Assembly (NCBI RefSeq): GCF_902706295.1
Contig: NZ_CACSJJ010000007.1
Coordinates: 1-64,000 of the forward strand
DNA length: 64,000 nucleotides
Reading direction: 5' to 3'
Source: Arthrobacter sp. 18067
GTDB taxonomy: Bacteria; Actinomycetota; Actinomycetes; Actinomycetales; Micrococcaceae
Within the stretch, counting starts at the first letter, position 1, and each line of letters opens with the position of its first letter. Shown here piece by piece: positions 40,940 through 48,734 of the stretch. Both the position numbers and the translations under genes were made by a program. The notes beneath the pieces were generated by a model. The model did no database searches. It was not told where the DNA came from and was given only the letters and a program-made list of their open reading frames with translations.

Positions 40940-41027
40940 CCCGGGTAGCGGTACCCTAGGTAGCGCATCCCTCATCGCCGCGCCCGGCCCTATGCCGTAC
41001 CCGCGCGCCAGAAAGAATGGACTTCCT

Positions 41028-41510
41028 GTGACTACACCCCGCGTCCACATCGCTACGGACCACGCCGGCATGGAACTCAGTGCCCACCTGGTCAGCCACC
41101 TCACTGCCAAGGGCTATGACGTGGTGGACCACGGTCCCAAGGAGTATGACGCACTGGACGACTACCCGTCGTTCTGCATCAACGCCGGTGTTGCTGTCGT
41201 AGCGGACCAGGAAGCCGGTGTCCACGCTCTGGGCATCGTGCTGGGCGGCTCCGGAAACGGCGAACAAATCGCCGCCAACAAGGTAAAGGGTGTTCGCGCT
41301 GCGCTGGCATGGAACCTCTCCACTGCAAAGCTGGCCCGCGAGCACAACGACGCCAACGTCATTGCCGTCGGCGGCCGCCAGCATTCCGTTGAAGAAGCCA
41401 CCGGGCTCATCGAAGCGTTCCTGGAAGAACCGTTCAGCAACGACGAACGCCATGTGCGCCGCATCGGCAAAATTGCCGTGTATGAAACCACCGGCGAAAT
41501 CGTCGAGTAG
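41028..41510 (+). CDS. rpiB: Ribose-5-phosphate isomerase B
   Basis: A 160-residue RpiB/LacAB-family isomerase. TDHAGMELSAHLVSHLTAKGYDVVDHG at the N-terminus, GIVLGGSGNGEQIAANKVKGVRAAL and AREHNDANVIAVGGRQH are the family signatures. It interconverts ribulose-5-P and ribose-5-P. GTG 41028 is chosen because the upstream in-frame ATGs run into the previous gene. The last base of its stop is the first base of the GTG of the DNA glycosylase gene, so the two are translationally coupled. Confidence 0.94.
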   Translation: MTTPRVHIATDHAGMELSAHLVSHLTAKGYDVVDHGPKEYDALDDYPSFCINAGVAVVADQEAGVHALGIVLGGSGNGEQIAANKVKGVRAALAWNLSTAKLAREHNDANVIAVGGRQHSVEEATGLIEAFLEEPFSNDERHVRRIGKIAVYETTGEIVE

Positions 41511-42397
41511 TGCCTGAAGGGCACTCGGTCCACCGCCTGGCCCGCCAATTCCAGGATGTGTTTGGCGGCCGGCGCCTGGACGTCTCCAGTCCGCAAGGAC
41601 GGTTTGCCGCCGGAGCCCAGGTGTTGACCGGGCACACCATGGTTGAGGCCATGGCCCACGGGAAGCAGTTGTTCCTCAGGTTCGACCACGAATTATTCCT
41701 GCACGTCCACCTTGGACTGTACGGTGCGTGGAACTTTGGCGGTGACAGCACCTTTACGGGCGCCTCCAGTATTGGTGCTCCCCGTCGCATCGGCGAAAAG
41801 GAGTCCGGGCCCGCAGCCGATGACACTGGATACGTCGGACCGCCACCTCCTGTGGGCGCCGTCCGCGTCCGTTTGGTGTCCGACCACGGCTGGGCCGACC
41901 TCCGCGGTGCCACGACCTGCGCTGCCATCACCTCGGCTGAGGCTCAAGCCGTGTTGGATCGTTTGGGCCCTGATCCGTTGCACAACAGGGGAGGGGACCG
42001 CGACGAGTTCATCCGCCGCCTGCGTCGCCGCAAGACTGCGGTTGCCCTGTTGCTGATGGACCAATCGGTTCTGGCCGGCGTAGGGAACATTTATCGCGCC
42101 GAAGTGCTGTTCCGGCAGGCCATGGATCCGTGGACCCCGGGAAGCAGCATCGGCGTGGAATCCGCCGGCCAACTGTGGGACGACACGGTGGACGCCATGT
42201 CCGACGGCGTCCGTGACGGACGGATTGTTACGACGCCTCCCACAGTGTGGACCGGTGGCGCTGCGATGGCGCCCGACGCCGATGCCCACTTCGTCTACAA
42301 ACGGGACGGAATGCCCTGCCGGGCCTGCGGGACGATTGTGGGCATGACGGAAATTGGTGCCCGCAAGCTTTATTGGTGCCCCGGCTGCCAGGTGTAG
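41510..42397 (+). CDS. nei: Fpg/Nei family DNA glycosylase
   Basis: A 295-residue DNA glycosylase/AP lyase. Pro2-Glu3 (PEGHSVHRLARQF) is the catalytic N-terminus; H2TH domain with LLMDQSVLAGVGNIYRAEVLF; C-terminal zinc finger CRAC...WCPGC. The domain set matches actinobacterial Nei2-type enzymes rather than MutM. It removes oxidised pyrimidines. GTG start sharing one base with the rpiB stop. Terminator follows. Confidence 0.93.
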   Translation: MPEGHSVHRLARQFQDVFGGRRLDVSSPQGRFAAGAQVLTGHTMVEAMAHGKQLFLRFDHELFLHVHLGLYGAWNFGGDSTFTGASSIGAPRRIGEKESGPAADDTGYVGPPPPVGAVRVRLVSDHGWADLRGATTCAAITSAEAQAVLDRLGPDPLHNRGGDRDEFIRRLRRRKTAVALLLMDQSVLAGVGNIYRAEVLFRQAMDPWTPGSSIGVESAGQLWDDTVDAMSDGVRDGRIVTTPPTVWTGGAAMAPDADAHFVYKRDGMPCRACGTIVGMTEIGARKLYWCPGCQV

Positions 42398-42426
42398 CCC
42401 CAACAAAGCACTTGCAGGAGCGACAA

Positions 42427-42458
42427 AAAGCGCCCCGATCCTTGGATCGGGGCGCTTT
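42427..42458 (+). terminator. Terminator after nei
   Basis: A 14-bp perfect stem (42427-42440 with 42445-42458), tetraloop CTTG, followed by CTTTG. It ends the rpiB-nei operon just before the opposite-strand tRNA-Gly. Confidence 0.9.
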
Positions 42459-42463
42459 CTTTG

Positions 42464-42537
42464 TGGAGGGGACGACGGGAATCGAACCCGCGTAATCAGT
42501 TTGGAAGACTGAGGCTTTACCATTAAGCTACGTCCCC
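42464..42537 (-). tRNA. tRNA-Gly (TCC)
   Basis: A 74-nt cloverleaf with encoded CCA. Acceptor GGGGACG pairs with CGTCCCC; anticodon loop CTTCCAA gives TCC (Gly, GGA); T arm CGGG-TTCGATT-CCCG. In Arthrobacter this tRNA sits between nei and tig and is a known kind of prophage target. Its 5' end faces prophage C; no second copy of a tRNA fragment is visible inside the window. Confidence 0.93.
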
Positions 42538-42627
42538 GTGACTTCGGGCTTCCGCCCGTGGCAACCAGATGATCCTAGCAACCCCTGATTCTGCAAGGCA
42601 AATCGCCGTATAGAAGGGGATGGTTTA

Positions 42628-42780
42628 ATGTGTATGTATGACTTGCCTCACGGGCTAATGAGGGGTAATATCTATGCCGTAATGCGATCTAGCTGCGATC
42701 GTTTGGGCGGTTCTAGCCGGGTGTTACGACACGAAGTCGCGCGCCAAGATTCGCAGGTTGTTCTAAGTACCTGCGGGTAG
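42628..42780 (+). CDS. Possible 50-residue leader ORF
   Basis: ATG 42628 follows AGAAGGGG at eight bases and the frame is open to TAG 42780. The product is unremarkable (MRGNIYAVMRSSCDRLGG segment). Ribosome site is good but composition is not clearly coding. It lies between tRNA-Gly and the first clear phage gene. Low confidence; this 330-bp gap otherwise holds only an AT-rich promoter-like stretch at about 42805-42830. Confidence 0.3.
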   Translation: MCMYDLPHGLMRGNIYAVMRSSCDRLGGSSRVLRHEVARQDSQVVLSTCG

Positions 42781-42867
42781 CATGGTGAGCGGCCTAGTTA
42801 GTAGTGCCTTTTATATACGTTTGTTATACGTGAAGGTCTGCTCAGGCTTGGGGGAGATGGGAGAAAG

Positions 42868-43308
42868 ATGCCAACCAAACGGCTTCTGCCGGATGCGGCA
42901 ACACTGCGCCGAATGCGCAACAACGACTGGCGTCTCAAGGACATTGCGAAGGAATACGGAGTCACTGAGGCTGCCGTATGGAAGGCCCTAGACCGGGCGA
43001 ACCTGGTTCAGGGTCGGACTACTTATAGCGAGATTCTTCCTTGGAAGATTCTGCCCGAGCATCGGGCAACGAACATCATGGTCATGTTCCGTCGCATCCT
43101 CCGGCAGCGGAAGGGTGAGGTGCTGCCCGAGAATGAGCAGCGCTACCTGGATGCATGGCTCAAGACTCTCAACGACTCGAATGTCGTCGTGAACTATCAC
43201 CCGGAAGCGCCACCCAATGACGCTTCTAGGAAGGGTGGTTTCTACTACGTCGAGCGCCAGCCAACGGACAAGTGGATCATCCGCGAACCGGACGATCAGG
43301 CAGCCTAG
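42868..43308 (+). CDS. Phage HTH DNA-binding protein
   Basis: A 146-residue protein. LRRMRNNDWRLKDIAKEYGVTEAAVWKALDRANLV near the N-terminus is a clear helix-turn-helix. The remainder contains the DAWLKTLNDSNVVVNYHPEAPPN segment, shared by several actinophage regulator-like proteins. GGGAGAAAG precedes ATG 42868. As first gene of the prophage C early region it may control early transcription. Confidence 0.75.
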   Translation: MPTKRLLPDAATLRRMRNNDWRLKDIAKEYGVTEAAVWKALDRANLVQGRTTYSEILPWKILPEHRATNIMVMFRRILRQRKGEVLPENEQRYLDAWLKTLNDSNVVVNYHPEAPPNDASRKGGFYYVERQPTDKWIIREPDDQAA

Positions 43309-43338
43309 AACGGCTGTGACAAGCCTTACTTCGCCCGA

Positions 43339-43367
43339 TTGGATTAACCCGATTCGGGCCATGTACT
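43339..43367 (+). promoter_or_regulatory. Candidate early promoter
   Basis: TTGGAT (43339-43344) and TGTACT (43362-43367) separated by 17 bases fit a SigA-type promoter. It lies upstream of a hairpin and of the 17-nt box at 43449 and would drive the recombination genes starting at 43540. Confidence 0.5.
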
Positions 43368-43409
43368 CTTGAGGCAACAACAGACCAGACGCGGTCGATA
43401 GAAGGCTTA

Positions 43410-43431
43410 GGGGTGACCTCACGGTCACCCC
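43410..43431 (+). promoter_or_regulatory. Hairpin preceding 17-nt box (copy 1)
   Basis: A 9-bp perfect stem GGGGTGACC/GGTCACCCC (43410-43418 with 43423-43431), loop TCAC, then ACCTTTTAC. It is terminator-like, but lies downstream of a promoter and just before the conserved box, so it may be a conditional attenuator. Confidence 0.6.
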
Positions 43432-43448
43432 ACCTTTTACTGATGATG

Positions 43449-43465
43449 GTTAAACGTATTTAAAC
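43449..43465 (+). promoter_or_regulatory. 17-nt conserved box, copy 1
   Basis: One of three intergenic copies fitting GTTNAAYGTWTWKAAAC, each 3' of a GC hairpin. It is AT-rich with partial dyad symmetry (GTT...AAC), operator-like. Confidence 0.5.
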
Positions 43466-43539
43466 GACTTGAGTAAGCGTTGCTCGAATCGACGCTAATT
43501 ATTAGGCCCAAAGTTAGGGGAAAACTGGTCTTGGTCTTT

Positions 43540-43905
43540 ATGAAAGCTTCCGATGATTTCGAAGTCATCCACGATGAACCGCGTTTCGCAATCATCCGTG
43601 AAGGCTCCGACATTATTGGCGATCTGTACGCCGACGATCTGGAATCAGTTGATATTCAGGGGACCGCGGCTAACTACGGGTTAGAACTGCTGGACATTGT
43701 GGAGGTAACCGAAGGGGAGTATCAGCTCTTGTTCGGTTATGTTCCAGCACTTTTGTTGACGGAAAGGAAAACGGATGACAGTTGCTACACCAACCGCCCC
43801 CAACTGGGGGGCTCTACCGGAGTCCATGACTGCGGAGCAGATCAACCGAATGATCGAGTTGTTCCTCTCCGATCAGGACCCCGACACCATGGGGCTGATC
43901 ACTGA
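43540..43905 (+). CDS. Small phage protein overlapping the exonuclease gene
   Basis: The credible part begins at ATG 43540 (MKASDDFEVIHDEPRFAIIREGSD...); TTG 43480 is an alternative. Its last ~40 codons overlap the start of the exonuclease gene by 131 bases in another frame and look like out-of-frame translation (CYTNRPQLGG...). Possibly a late stop after a small indel. An acidic protein of unknown role. Confidence 0.5.
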   Translation: MKASDDFEVIHDEPRFAIIREGSDIIGDLYADDLESVDIQGTAANYGLELLDIVEVTEGEYQLLFGYVPALLLTERKTDDSCYTNRPQLGGSTGVHDCGADQPNDRVVPLRSGPRHHGADH

Positions 43906-44839
43906 CAAGCCGGGCACCCGCCTTGGGAACGCCGTGTTGGTGGGCCACTTCGAAGACGACTCTCCGGAGTGGCACCAGGCACGGCGCGCCGGCATCGGCG
44001 GCTCGGAAATCGCCAGCATCCTAGGCATCAACTCGTTCAAGTCACGATTCGTTCTGTGGCACGAAAAGTACGGCACCATCCAGCCGGAAGGAATCGACCC
44101 GGACTTCGCGGAATGGGGCCATCGGCTGGAGCCGGTAGTGCGTGACAAGTTCGCGGACAACCACCCTGAGTTCGAGGTTCTGCCGGGCGGCTCCTGGGTT
44201 CACGTGGACCGACCATGGCACCTGGCCAATCCCGATGGGCGCCTCCTGAACAGGGCCACCGGCGAGGTGGACGGCATCTGGGAAGGCAAGACCAGTGCAA
44301 CCGGTTATGGCTGGGAGAACGGGTCGGTGCCGGTCAAGTATGTGGCGCAGGTCAGGCACTACCTTGAATGCTTCGGCTTCGAGTACGCGTACATCAGCGT
44401 CCTCATCGAGCTGGGTAAGTACAAGGAGTTCGTGATCTACCGCGACCCCATGACCCCGGTGGTGTCCATGCAGCCCGGTGAGAAGGACGTTTGGTACGCC
44501 CCTGGCGGGCCAGCAATGCTTGCGACCGCCCAAGAGTTCGTGGACTCGATACACGCCGGCACGCCGCCTCCCATGGACGGGGGAGAGGATAGCCACAAGC
44601 TGGTCCGCAAGTTCCACCCGGACATCGACGGCACCACGTTCGACTTGGATGACAAAACTGGGCAGCAGCTCCTCGACGCCAGGCAGGCTGTTAAGGATGC
44701 GGAGTCCGAGCACAATCGAATGAAATCGGTGGTGATCGAACAGATGGGCAAAGCCAAGTACGCGTCCCACCGGGGCGTCAATATTGCCCGGAGGCAGGCC
44801 AATAAAGCCGGTCCAACGCTGGTTGCAGTGAACTCGTAG
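43775..44839 (+). CDS. YqaJ-like viral recombinase (lambda-exonuclease type)
   Basis: A 354-residue exonuclease. EWHQARRAGIGGSEIASILG (Arg and IGGSE), WGHRLEPVVRDKFA, ANPDGRL (catalytic Asp) and DGIWEGKTSA (E-x-K) match the YqaJ/lambda-exo PD-(D/E)xK family, and the C-terminal coiled coil is usual. It resects double-stranded DNA ends for single-strand annealing, together with the next gene's product. AAAGGA precedes ATG 43775. Confidence 0.93.
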   Translation: MTVATPTAPNWGALPESMTAEQINRMIELFLSDQDPDTMGLITDKPGTRLGNAVLVGHFEDDSPEWHQARRAGIGGSEIASILGINSFKSRFVLWHEKYGTIQPEGIDPDFAEWGHRLEPVVRDKFADNHPEFEVLPGGSWVHVDRPWHLANPDGRLLNRATGEVDGIWEGKTSATGYGWENGSVPVKYVAQVRHYLECFGFEYAYISVLIELGKYKEFVIYRDPMTPVVSMQPGEKDVWYAPGGPAMLATAQEFVDSIHAGTPPPMDGGEDSHKLVRKFHPDIDGTTFDLDDKTGQQLLDARQAVKDAESEHNRMKSVVIEQMGKAKYASHRGVNIARRQANKAGPTLVAVNS

Positions 44840-44857
44840 GTACGGCTTATGTACAAC

Positions 44858-44886
44858 TTGACAATCACCGTTGAGTTGCGTAAGCT
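44858..44886 (+). promoter_or_regulatory. Consensus promoter upstream of ssDNA-binding gene
   Basis: TTGACA (44858-44863), 17 bases, TAAGCT (44881-44886). The transcript would begin near 44893, directly in front of a 6-bp hairpin (44896-44910) and box copy 2. Confidence 0.7.
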
Positions 44887-44895
44887 AATTTCATC

Positions 44896-44910
44896 GCCCC
44901 GACGCGGGGC
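44896..44910 (+). promoter_or_regulatory. Hairpin preceding 17-nt box (copy 2)
   Basis: GCCCCG/CGGGGC stem with ACG loop at the predicted transcript start, followed by ATTCTTTT, then the box at 44929. Same layout as copy 1. Confidence 0.55.
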
Positions 44911-44928
44911 ATTCTTTTAGACCTGATG

Positions 44929-44945
44929 GTTGAATGTTTATAAAC
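44929..44945 (+). promoter_or_regulatory. 17-nt conserved box, copy 2
   Basis: Matches the shared pattern GTTNAAYGTWTWKAAAC. It lies 48 bases before the ssDNA-binding gene and is AT-rich in a GC-rich background. Confidence 0.5.
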
Positions 44946-44992
44946 CGTATAACTCCGAATCTTGAAAGGTTCGGTTCGAAAGGAATCGCCAA

Positions 44993-45598
44993 ATGACCTT
45001 CTTCAACACCTCCGCCAAGAACGCGCCGGCCATCAAGTTCCAGAACATTGGCGATGCATTTGATGGCTTCATCACCGGCCCGATCGCACAGCGTCAGGCA
45101 CGGGACTTCACCACGAAGCAGCCCAAGTTCTACAAGCCGCGCCCCGGCCAGACTCAGGGCGATCCCATTATGGAAGGCGTCATCCCGGTCACCGACCACC
45201 AGGGCGTCTCGGGCACGATCTATGTCACCTCCAAGCTGATGCGCCGAGCAATCGAGGACGCTCTGATCGCAGCCGGTGCTGAGCAGCCTGCTGAGGGTGG
45301 CCGCTTGTTCCTCCAGTACAGCGGTACGGACTCGTCGTCCGGCTTCAACGCGAAGGCGTTCACGGCCCGATACGCGGCCCCGGCGGGTGTTGCGCCGGTT
45401 GCTGCAGCCCAGGCCGCTCCCGCGCCAGCTGTGGCTCAGGCAGCCCCCGCTGATCACGGGTTCCAGCACGCACCTGCCGCACAGGCCGTAGCGCAGGGCG
45501 GATACGCACAGCCCGCCGCCCCCGCTGGTTACGCACAGCCTGCCGGCTACGACACGCAGGCCGCAGCCCCGGCCGGTTACTACCCGCCCGCGTACTAA
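44993..45598 (+). CDS. Probable ssDNA-binding / recombination mediator protein
   Basis: A 201-residue protein. Residues 1-125 form a beta-rich domain (APAIKFQNIGDAFDGFITG..., IYVTSKLMRRAIEDALIAAG) and the remaining 75 residues are a disordered Ala/Pro/Gln/Tyr tail (AQPAAPAGYAQPAGY) ending PPAY. Position directly after the exonuclease and the OB-like beta content fit a phage single-strand-binding or annealing protein. It lacks the acidic SSB tip, so the call is tentative. Confidence 0.6.
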   Translation: MTFFNTSAKNAPAIKFQNIGDAFDGFITGPIAQRQARDFTTKQPKFYKPRPGQTQGDPIMEGVIPVTDHQGVSGTIYVTSKLMRRAIEDALIAAGAEQPAEGGRLFLQYSGTDSSSGFNAKAFTARYAAPAGVAPVAAAQAAPAPAVAQAAPADHGFQHAPAAQAVAQGGYAQPAAPAGYAQPAGYDTQAAAPAGYYPPAY

Positions 45599-45633
45599 AC
45601 ACAGCCAACTTCTGTTCGTCCGATTGGAGAACC

Positions 45634-46401
45634 TTGACGGAACACAACGAAGCACCATTGACCACAACCATTAAGTCCCCCGAACGGGACGGCACCTGGA
45701 TCGTCATACGCTCCAACAACGCAGCCCACCTCGAAGCCCAATGCGTCGAGCTGGAGAACGGTGCGGCGCTTGTCGCAGTCGGTCGCCTCCAAGCCGCGCT
45801 CCGTGCCAAGGCCAACATCGGATCGATCCTTGAGGCCAAGCCGGTCGAACCGCAGGCAAACAACGGTGCATTCAACCAAGCCGCATTCCCTGCAGTCCCA
45901 GAGCCGACACCAGACCTGCAACCCGCGCAGTACAGCGAGCCGATGCCCTCCGTGACCCAGCAGCCGCCAGGATGGGGCGCAGCCCCAAACCCCCAGACCC
46001 CGCCTGCCTTTGGTGCGCCGGTCAACCATCGGCCCACCCCTGCTCCTGCAACTGCACCTGCTGCAGTTGACCCGTGGGCCACGCCCACTCAGCCGTCAGG
46101 CGCCGCAGGCTGGGGGACCGGACCCGCTGACCCATGGACGCCTCCCGCAGCGGCTCAACCGGTCGCCTCAGCTCAACCCGTAGCCGGAGTTCCATCAGGT
46201 CCTCCTGCCGCACCTGGTGCCCCTGTCGTGCTCGGCCAGCCAGCCCGTATGGCGAACGGCTCCAGCGCAAAAGGCCCGTGGCATGCATGGGCCGACCCGC
46301 GACCGCAGTCAGTGACAGAGGCCATCGAGAACGAAACCGATGACCCGAACCACCCCGGACTCGCAGCCGGCACACACAAGTACTGGGCCTGGATTCGCTG
46401 A
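45634..46401 (+). CDS. Pro/Ala-rich phage protein, unknown function
   Basis: A 255-residue protein from TTG 45634 (TTGGAGA ribosome site). The first ~75 residues are structured (GTWIVIRSNNAAHLEAQCVELENGAALVAVGRLQAALRAKANIG); the rest is a long Pro/Ala/Trp-rich disordered tail with a short conserved end (KGPWHAWADPRPQSVTEA). Common in actinophage replication modules; may tether replication proteins. No catalytic motif. Confidence 0.6.
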   Translation: MTEHNEAPLTTTIKSPERDGTWIVIRSNNAAHLEAQCVELENGAALVAVGRLQAALRAKANIGSILEAKPVEPQANNGAFNQAAFPAVPEPTPDLQPAQYSEPMPSVTQQPPGWGAAPNPQTPPAFGAPVNHRPTPAPATAPAAVDPWATPTQPSGAAGWGTGPADPWTPPAAAQPVASAQPVAGVPSGPPAAPGAPVVLGQPARMANGSSAKGPWHAWADPRPQSVTEAIENETDDPNHPGLAAGTHKYWAWIR

Positions 46402-46455
46402 CCAAGGTGAGGGCACCCTCCTGGGTGCCCCGCCTAAGCGTGGAAAGGAGGCTGA

Positions 46456-47244
46456 ATGCTTAGGTTGTCGCAGGGCAGGCGCAAGAACGTCGACGCGGGA
46501 GAACCACTCCACTGCCCATTCGGTGTCCTAAACGCCACCGAAACACACATCCGTAAAGGGCAGCTTGCCCTTGTTGCGGGTGGCCCAGGAACGGGCAAGT
46601 CGGCTGTCGTTCACGCTTGGTTGCAGCGTGGCGACGATCAGGGCCGACACAACACCACCATGTATTTCTCGGCCGACTCGGACCCATTCACAATGTGGAA
46701 GCGGTCCGCGGCCATCGCCACCGGATACACGCTGTCCGACATTGAACGGATGGTGAAGGAAGGCAACACGCAAGGTTTGGATGCCGAAGTGGATGCCGCA
46801 ACCAAGCACATGTGGTTCGACTACCGGTCATCACCGACCGAGTCGGACGTGCTGGACGAAGTGAACGCCTACTACACGGTGTACGGGCAGGACCCGGAAG
46901 TGATTGTCCTCGACAATCTCAAAAACCTTTGGCAGGACATGGGCGAGTTTGAGGCCCTAGAACAGTCCTGCATGTTCCTGCACGACCTGGCGCGGGACAC
47001 GAACGCCGCGATCATCGCACTCCACCACGTGGTTGGTGCAGCGGAAGACGGCATTAGCGCGATTCCACTGTCCGGCCTGCGAGGCAAGGTGTCGAAGACC
47101 CCTGAGGTGGTCCTCACCTTGCACCGCTCCGACAGTCAACTGAACGTGTCGCCGGTCAAGAACCGTAACGGACGCGCACAAGCATCCGGTTCCTGGATTC
47201 TGCCGCTCCAAGCGGACATGAGTCGCATGCACTACCAGGGCTAG
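46456..47244 (+). CDS. RecA/DnaB-fold ATPase (probable replicative helicase)
   Basis: A 262-residue ATPase with Walker A AGGPGTGKS (residues 41-49) and Walker B EVIVLDNL; the IIALHHVVGAAED segment is the DnaB/RadA-type sensor region. Shorter than DnaB because the N-terminal domain is missing, as in several phage helicases. Probably unwinds the fork with the primase below. AAGGAGGCTGA precedes ATG 46456. Confidence 0.85.
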   Translation: MLRLSQGRRKNVDAGEPLHCPFGVLNATETHIRKGQLALVAGGPGTGKSAVVHAWLQRGDDQGRHNTTMYFSADSDPFTMWKRSAAIATGYTLSDIERMVKEGNTQGLDAEVDAATKHMWFDYRSSPTESDVLDEVNAYYTVYGQDPEVIVLDNLKNLWQDMGEFEALEQSCMFLHDLARDTNAAIIALHHVVGAAEDGISAIPLSGLRGKVSKTPEVVLTLHRSDSQLNVSPVKNRNGRAQASGSWILPLQADMSRMHYQG

Positions 47245-47274
47245 AAGCCCTGCCCAACGATTGAGGAGGATGAA

Positions 47275-47520
47275 TTGGGCAAGACAATCTTTGAAACAGA
47301 ACACCTCGTTGAATTCGATGACGACGGGTTGCCGGTTAAGACCGCACGAATGACGTTCAACCTGGACGAACTCGCGCTCATCCGGTCGGGCCTGAACTTC
47401 GGCACGGACCAGATGATCAGCGACGGGTACCCGGAAGGCAGGATCACTCCTGTGGTGACGGTAGCACGAGCGTTCTTCGATGCCGAAACTTGGGTTCGCG
47501 GGGCAGGTGACTGCGAATGA
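47275..47520 (+). CDS. Small phage protein, TTG start
   Basis: An 81-residue acidic protein from TTG 47275 (GAGGAGG at seven bases). FETEHLVEFDDDGLPVKTARMTFNLDELALI has a beta then helix look. Stop overlaps the next ATG by four bases. Function unknown; inside the replication operon. Confidence 0.65.
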   Translation: MGKTIFETEHLVEFDDDGLPVKTARMTFNLDELALIRSGLNFGTDQMISDGYPEGRITPVVTVARAFFDAETWVRGAGDCE

Positions 47521-47825
47521 CGTCATTCACTGAACGCCTTGTAGAGGCAGGAGCGCCTGCGCTTCCGAACGATCATTGGTACGCGTGTTCAGTATCTGTG
47601 AGTTCGGATGAATGGTCGGTCGCACTCAAGCTCGGCAGGGGTGGGAGGCCGAACGCCCATGCAATTGCCCGGCTAGACCAGGACTATAGCCACAGTCCGA
47701 CAGTGGACGAGATTGTGAAGCAGGCCGAGCAGGTTCATCGCCAAGCATTTCCTGAGGCAAATTTCCGCCCCGAAGTGCAGGTATTGCTTCTCGGGATGGA
47801 GGTTGAATGCGAGTTGTCGGCATAG
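47517..47825 (+). CDS. Small phage hypothetical protein
   Basis: A 102-residue protein between the helicase and resolvase genes; ATG 47517 overlaps the upstream stop and its 3' end overlaps the RuvC-like gene by 19 bases. Mixed alpha/beta composition; no motif. Confidence 0.65.
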   Translation: MTSFTERLVEAGAPALPNDHWYACSVSVSSDEWSVALKLGRGGRPNAHAIARLDQDYSHSPTVDEIVKQAEQVHRQAFPEANFRPEVQVLLLGMEVECELSA

Positions 47826-48319
47826 ACCCAAGCCTGTCCGCGACAGGCGTGGCCGACGATCACGGCCAGTTGCACGTGCTGAAGCAGAAACCTGCTGACG
47901 GTGACCAGCGCCTGGTCAATATCCGGGAGGGTGTTGCGCGCTTCACTCTGCACGCCGACCTGATCGTCATGGAGGACCTACCAAGGAATGCCATGGCAGC
48001 AGGTGTGACAGGAATGGTTCAGGGCGTCATCCGGGAGTACCTGCAGCAGCACTCGATCCCGTACGTCACAGTCACGCCGGCCACTCTCAAAAAGTTTGCA
48101 TCGGGTAAGGGCAACGCCCAGAAGCCTCAGATGCGGGCCGCGTGGCTCAGCTACAGCGGTGACGACGTGGCTGATGACAACAAGGTGGACGCCGCCTGGC
48201 TCCGAGTCATCGGCCTTCACTTGGCCGGCCAGCTCCCGGCAAACCATGAGCACTGGTCGTGTGTCGAGACTCTTAGGCCACAGGTGGACGCGATCCGGTC
48301 CGGGTTCAACCTCAACTAG
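47807..48319 (+). CDS. RuvC-like Holliday junction resolvase
   Basis: A 170-residue RNase H-fold nuclease. VVGIDPSLSATGVA (Asp7), LIVMEDLPR (Glu), and DDNKVDAAWL (late Asp pair) supply the acidic catalytic tetrad. Phage RuvC-like proteins resolve branched DNA before packaging. Overlaps the previous gene and is closely followed by the primase. Confidence 0.85.
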   Translation: MRVVGIDPSLSATGVADDHGQLHVLKQKPADGDQRLVNIREGVARFTLHADLIVMEDLPRNAMAAGVTGMVQGVIREYLQQHSIPYVTVTPATLKKFASGKGNAQKPQMRAAWLSYSGDDVADDNKVDAAWLRVIGLHLAGQLPANHEHWSCVETLRPQVDAIRSGFNLN

Positions 48320-48332
48320 GAAAGGTGGGGTA

Positions 48333-48734
48333 GTGGCCGTCACCAAATTTCCGATCCGAACAGTGCTGGAACATTTCGGAGCCGAACACCTGCCCCACCG
48401 CGGCGGCTGGGTGAAGATTCGGTGCGTCATTCACGACGACAACCAGCCGTCCGCCCAGTTCCACGACACCGAGCAGCGGTTCCGCTGCTTCTCGTGCAAC
48501 TTTTCCGGGGACGCAATCGACCTGATCCAACTGAAAGAGGGTGCCGACTATCACACGGCTGTCCAACGCTGTGAAGAAATCACTGGCCAGGAGGGTGGAG
48601 GCGTATCAGCAGCAGCTGTACGACCCGCCCGGGCACGCCCAGCTCGACTATCTGATCGAGGAACGCGGCCTGACGCCGGACACCATCGCGAAGTTCCGGC
48701 TGGGGTGCGTCGCAGACCCCGTCGAATCGGATGA
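48333..48734 (+). CDS. DNA primase, CHC2 zinc-binding part
   Basis: From GTG 48333 (AAAGGTGGGG) it begins MAVTKFPIRTVLEHFGAEHL. IRCVIHDDNQPS...RFRCFSCNFSGDAIDLIQL is a DnaG-type CHC2 zinc ribbon (C-x2-H...C-x2-C). About 80 residues in, the sequence becomes Arg/Ala-rich and shadow-like, where the overlapping +1 frame takes over with the Toprim part. The functional product is either this short zinc protein or a +1 frameshift fusion with the next ORF. Confidence 0.75.
   Translation: MAVTKFPIRTVLEHFGAEHLPHRGGWVKIRCVIHDDNQPSAQFHDTEQRFRCFSCNFSGDAIDLIQLKEGADYHTAVQRCEEITGQEGGGVSAAAVRPARARPARLSDRGTRPDAGHHREVPAGVRRRPRRIG

Noticed and set aside
45634..46401. A translation frameshift or RecT-like annealase call for the Pro-rich protein
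   Set aside because: No RecT or Redbeta motif is visible; only the first 75 residues are structured, so no function is assigned.
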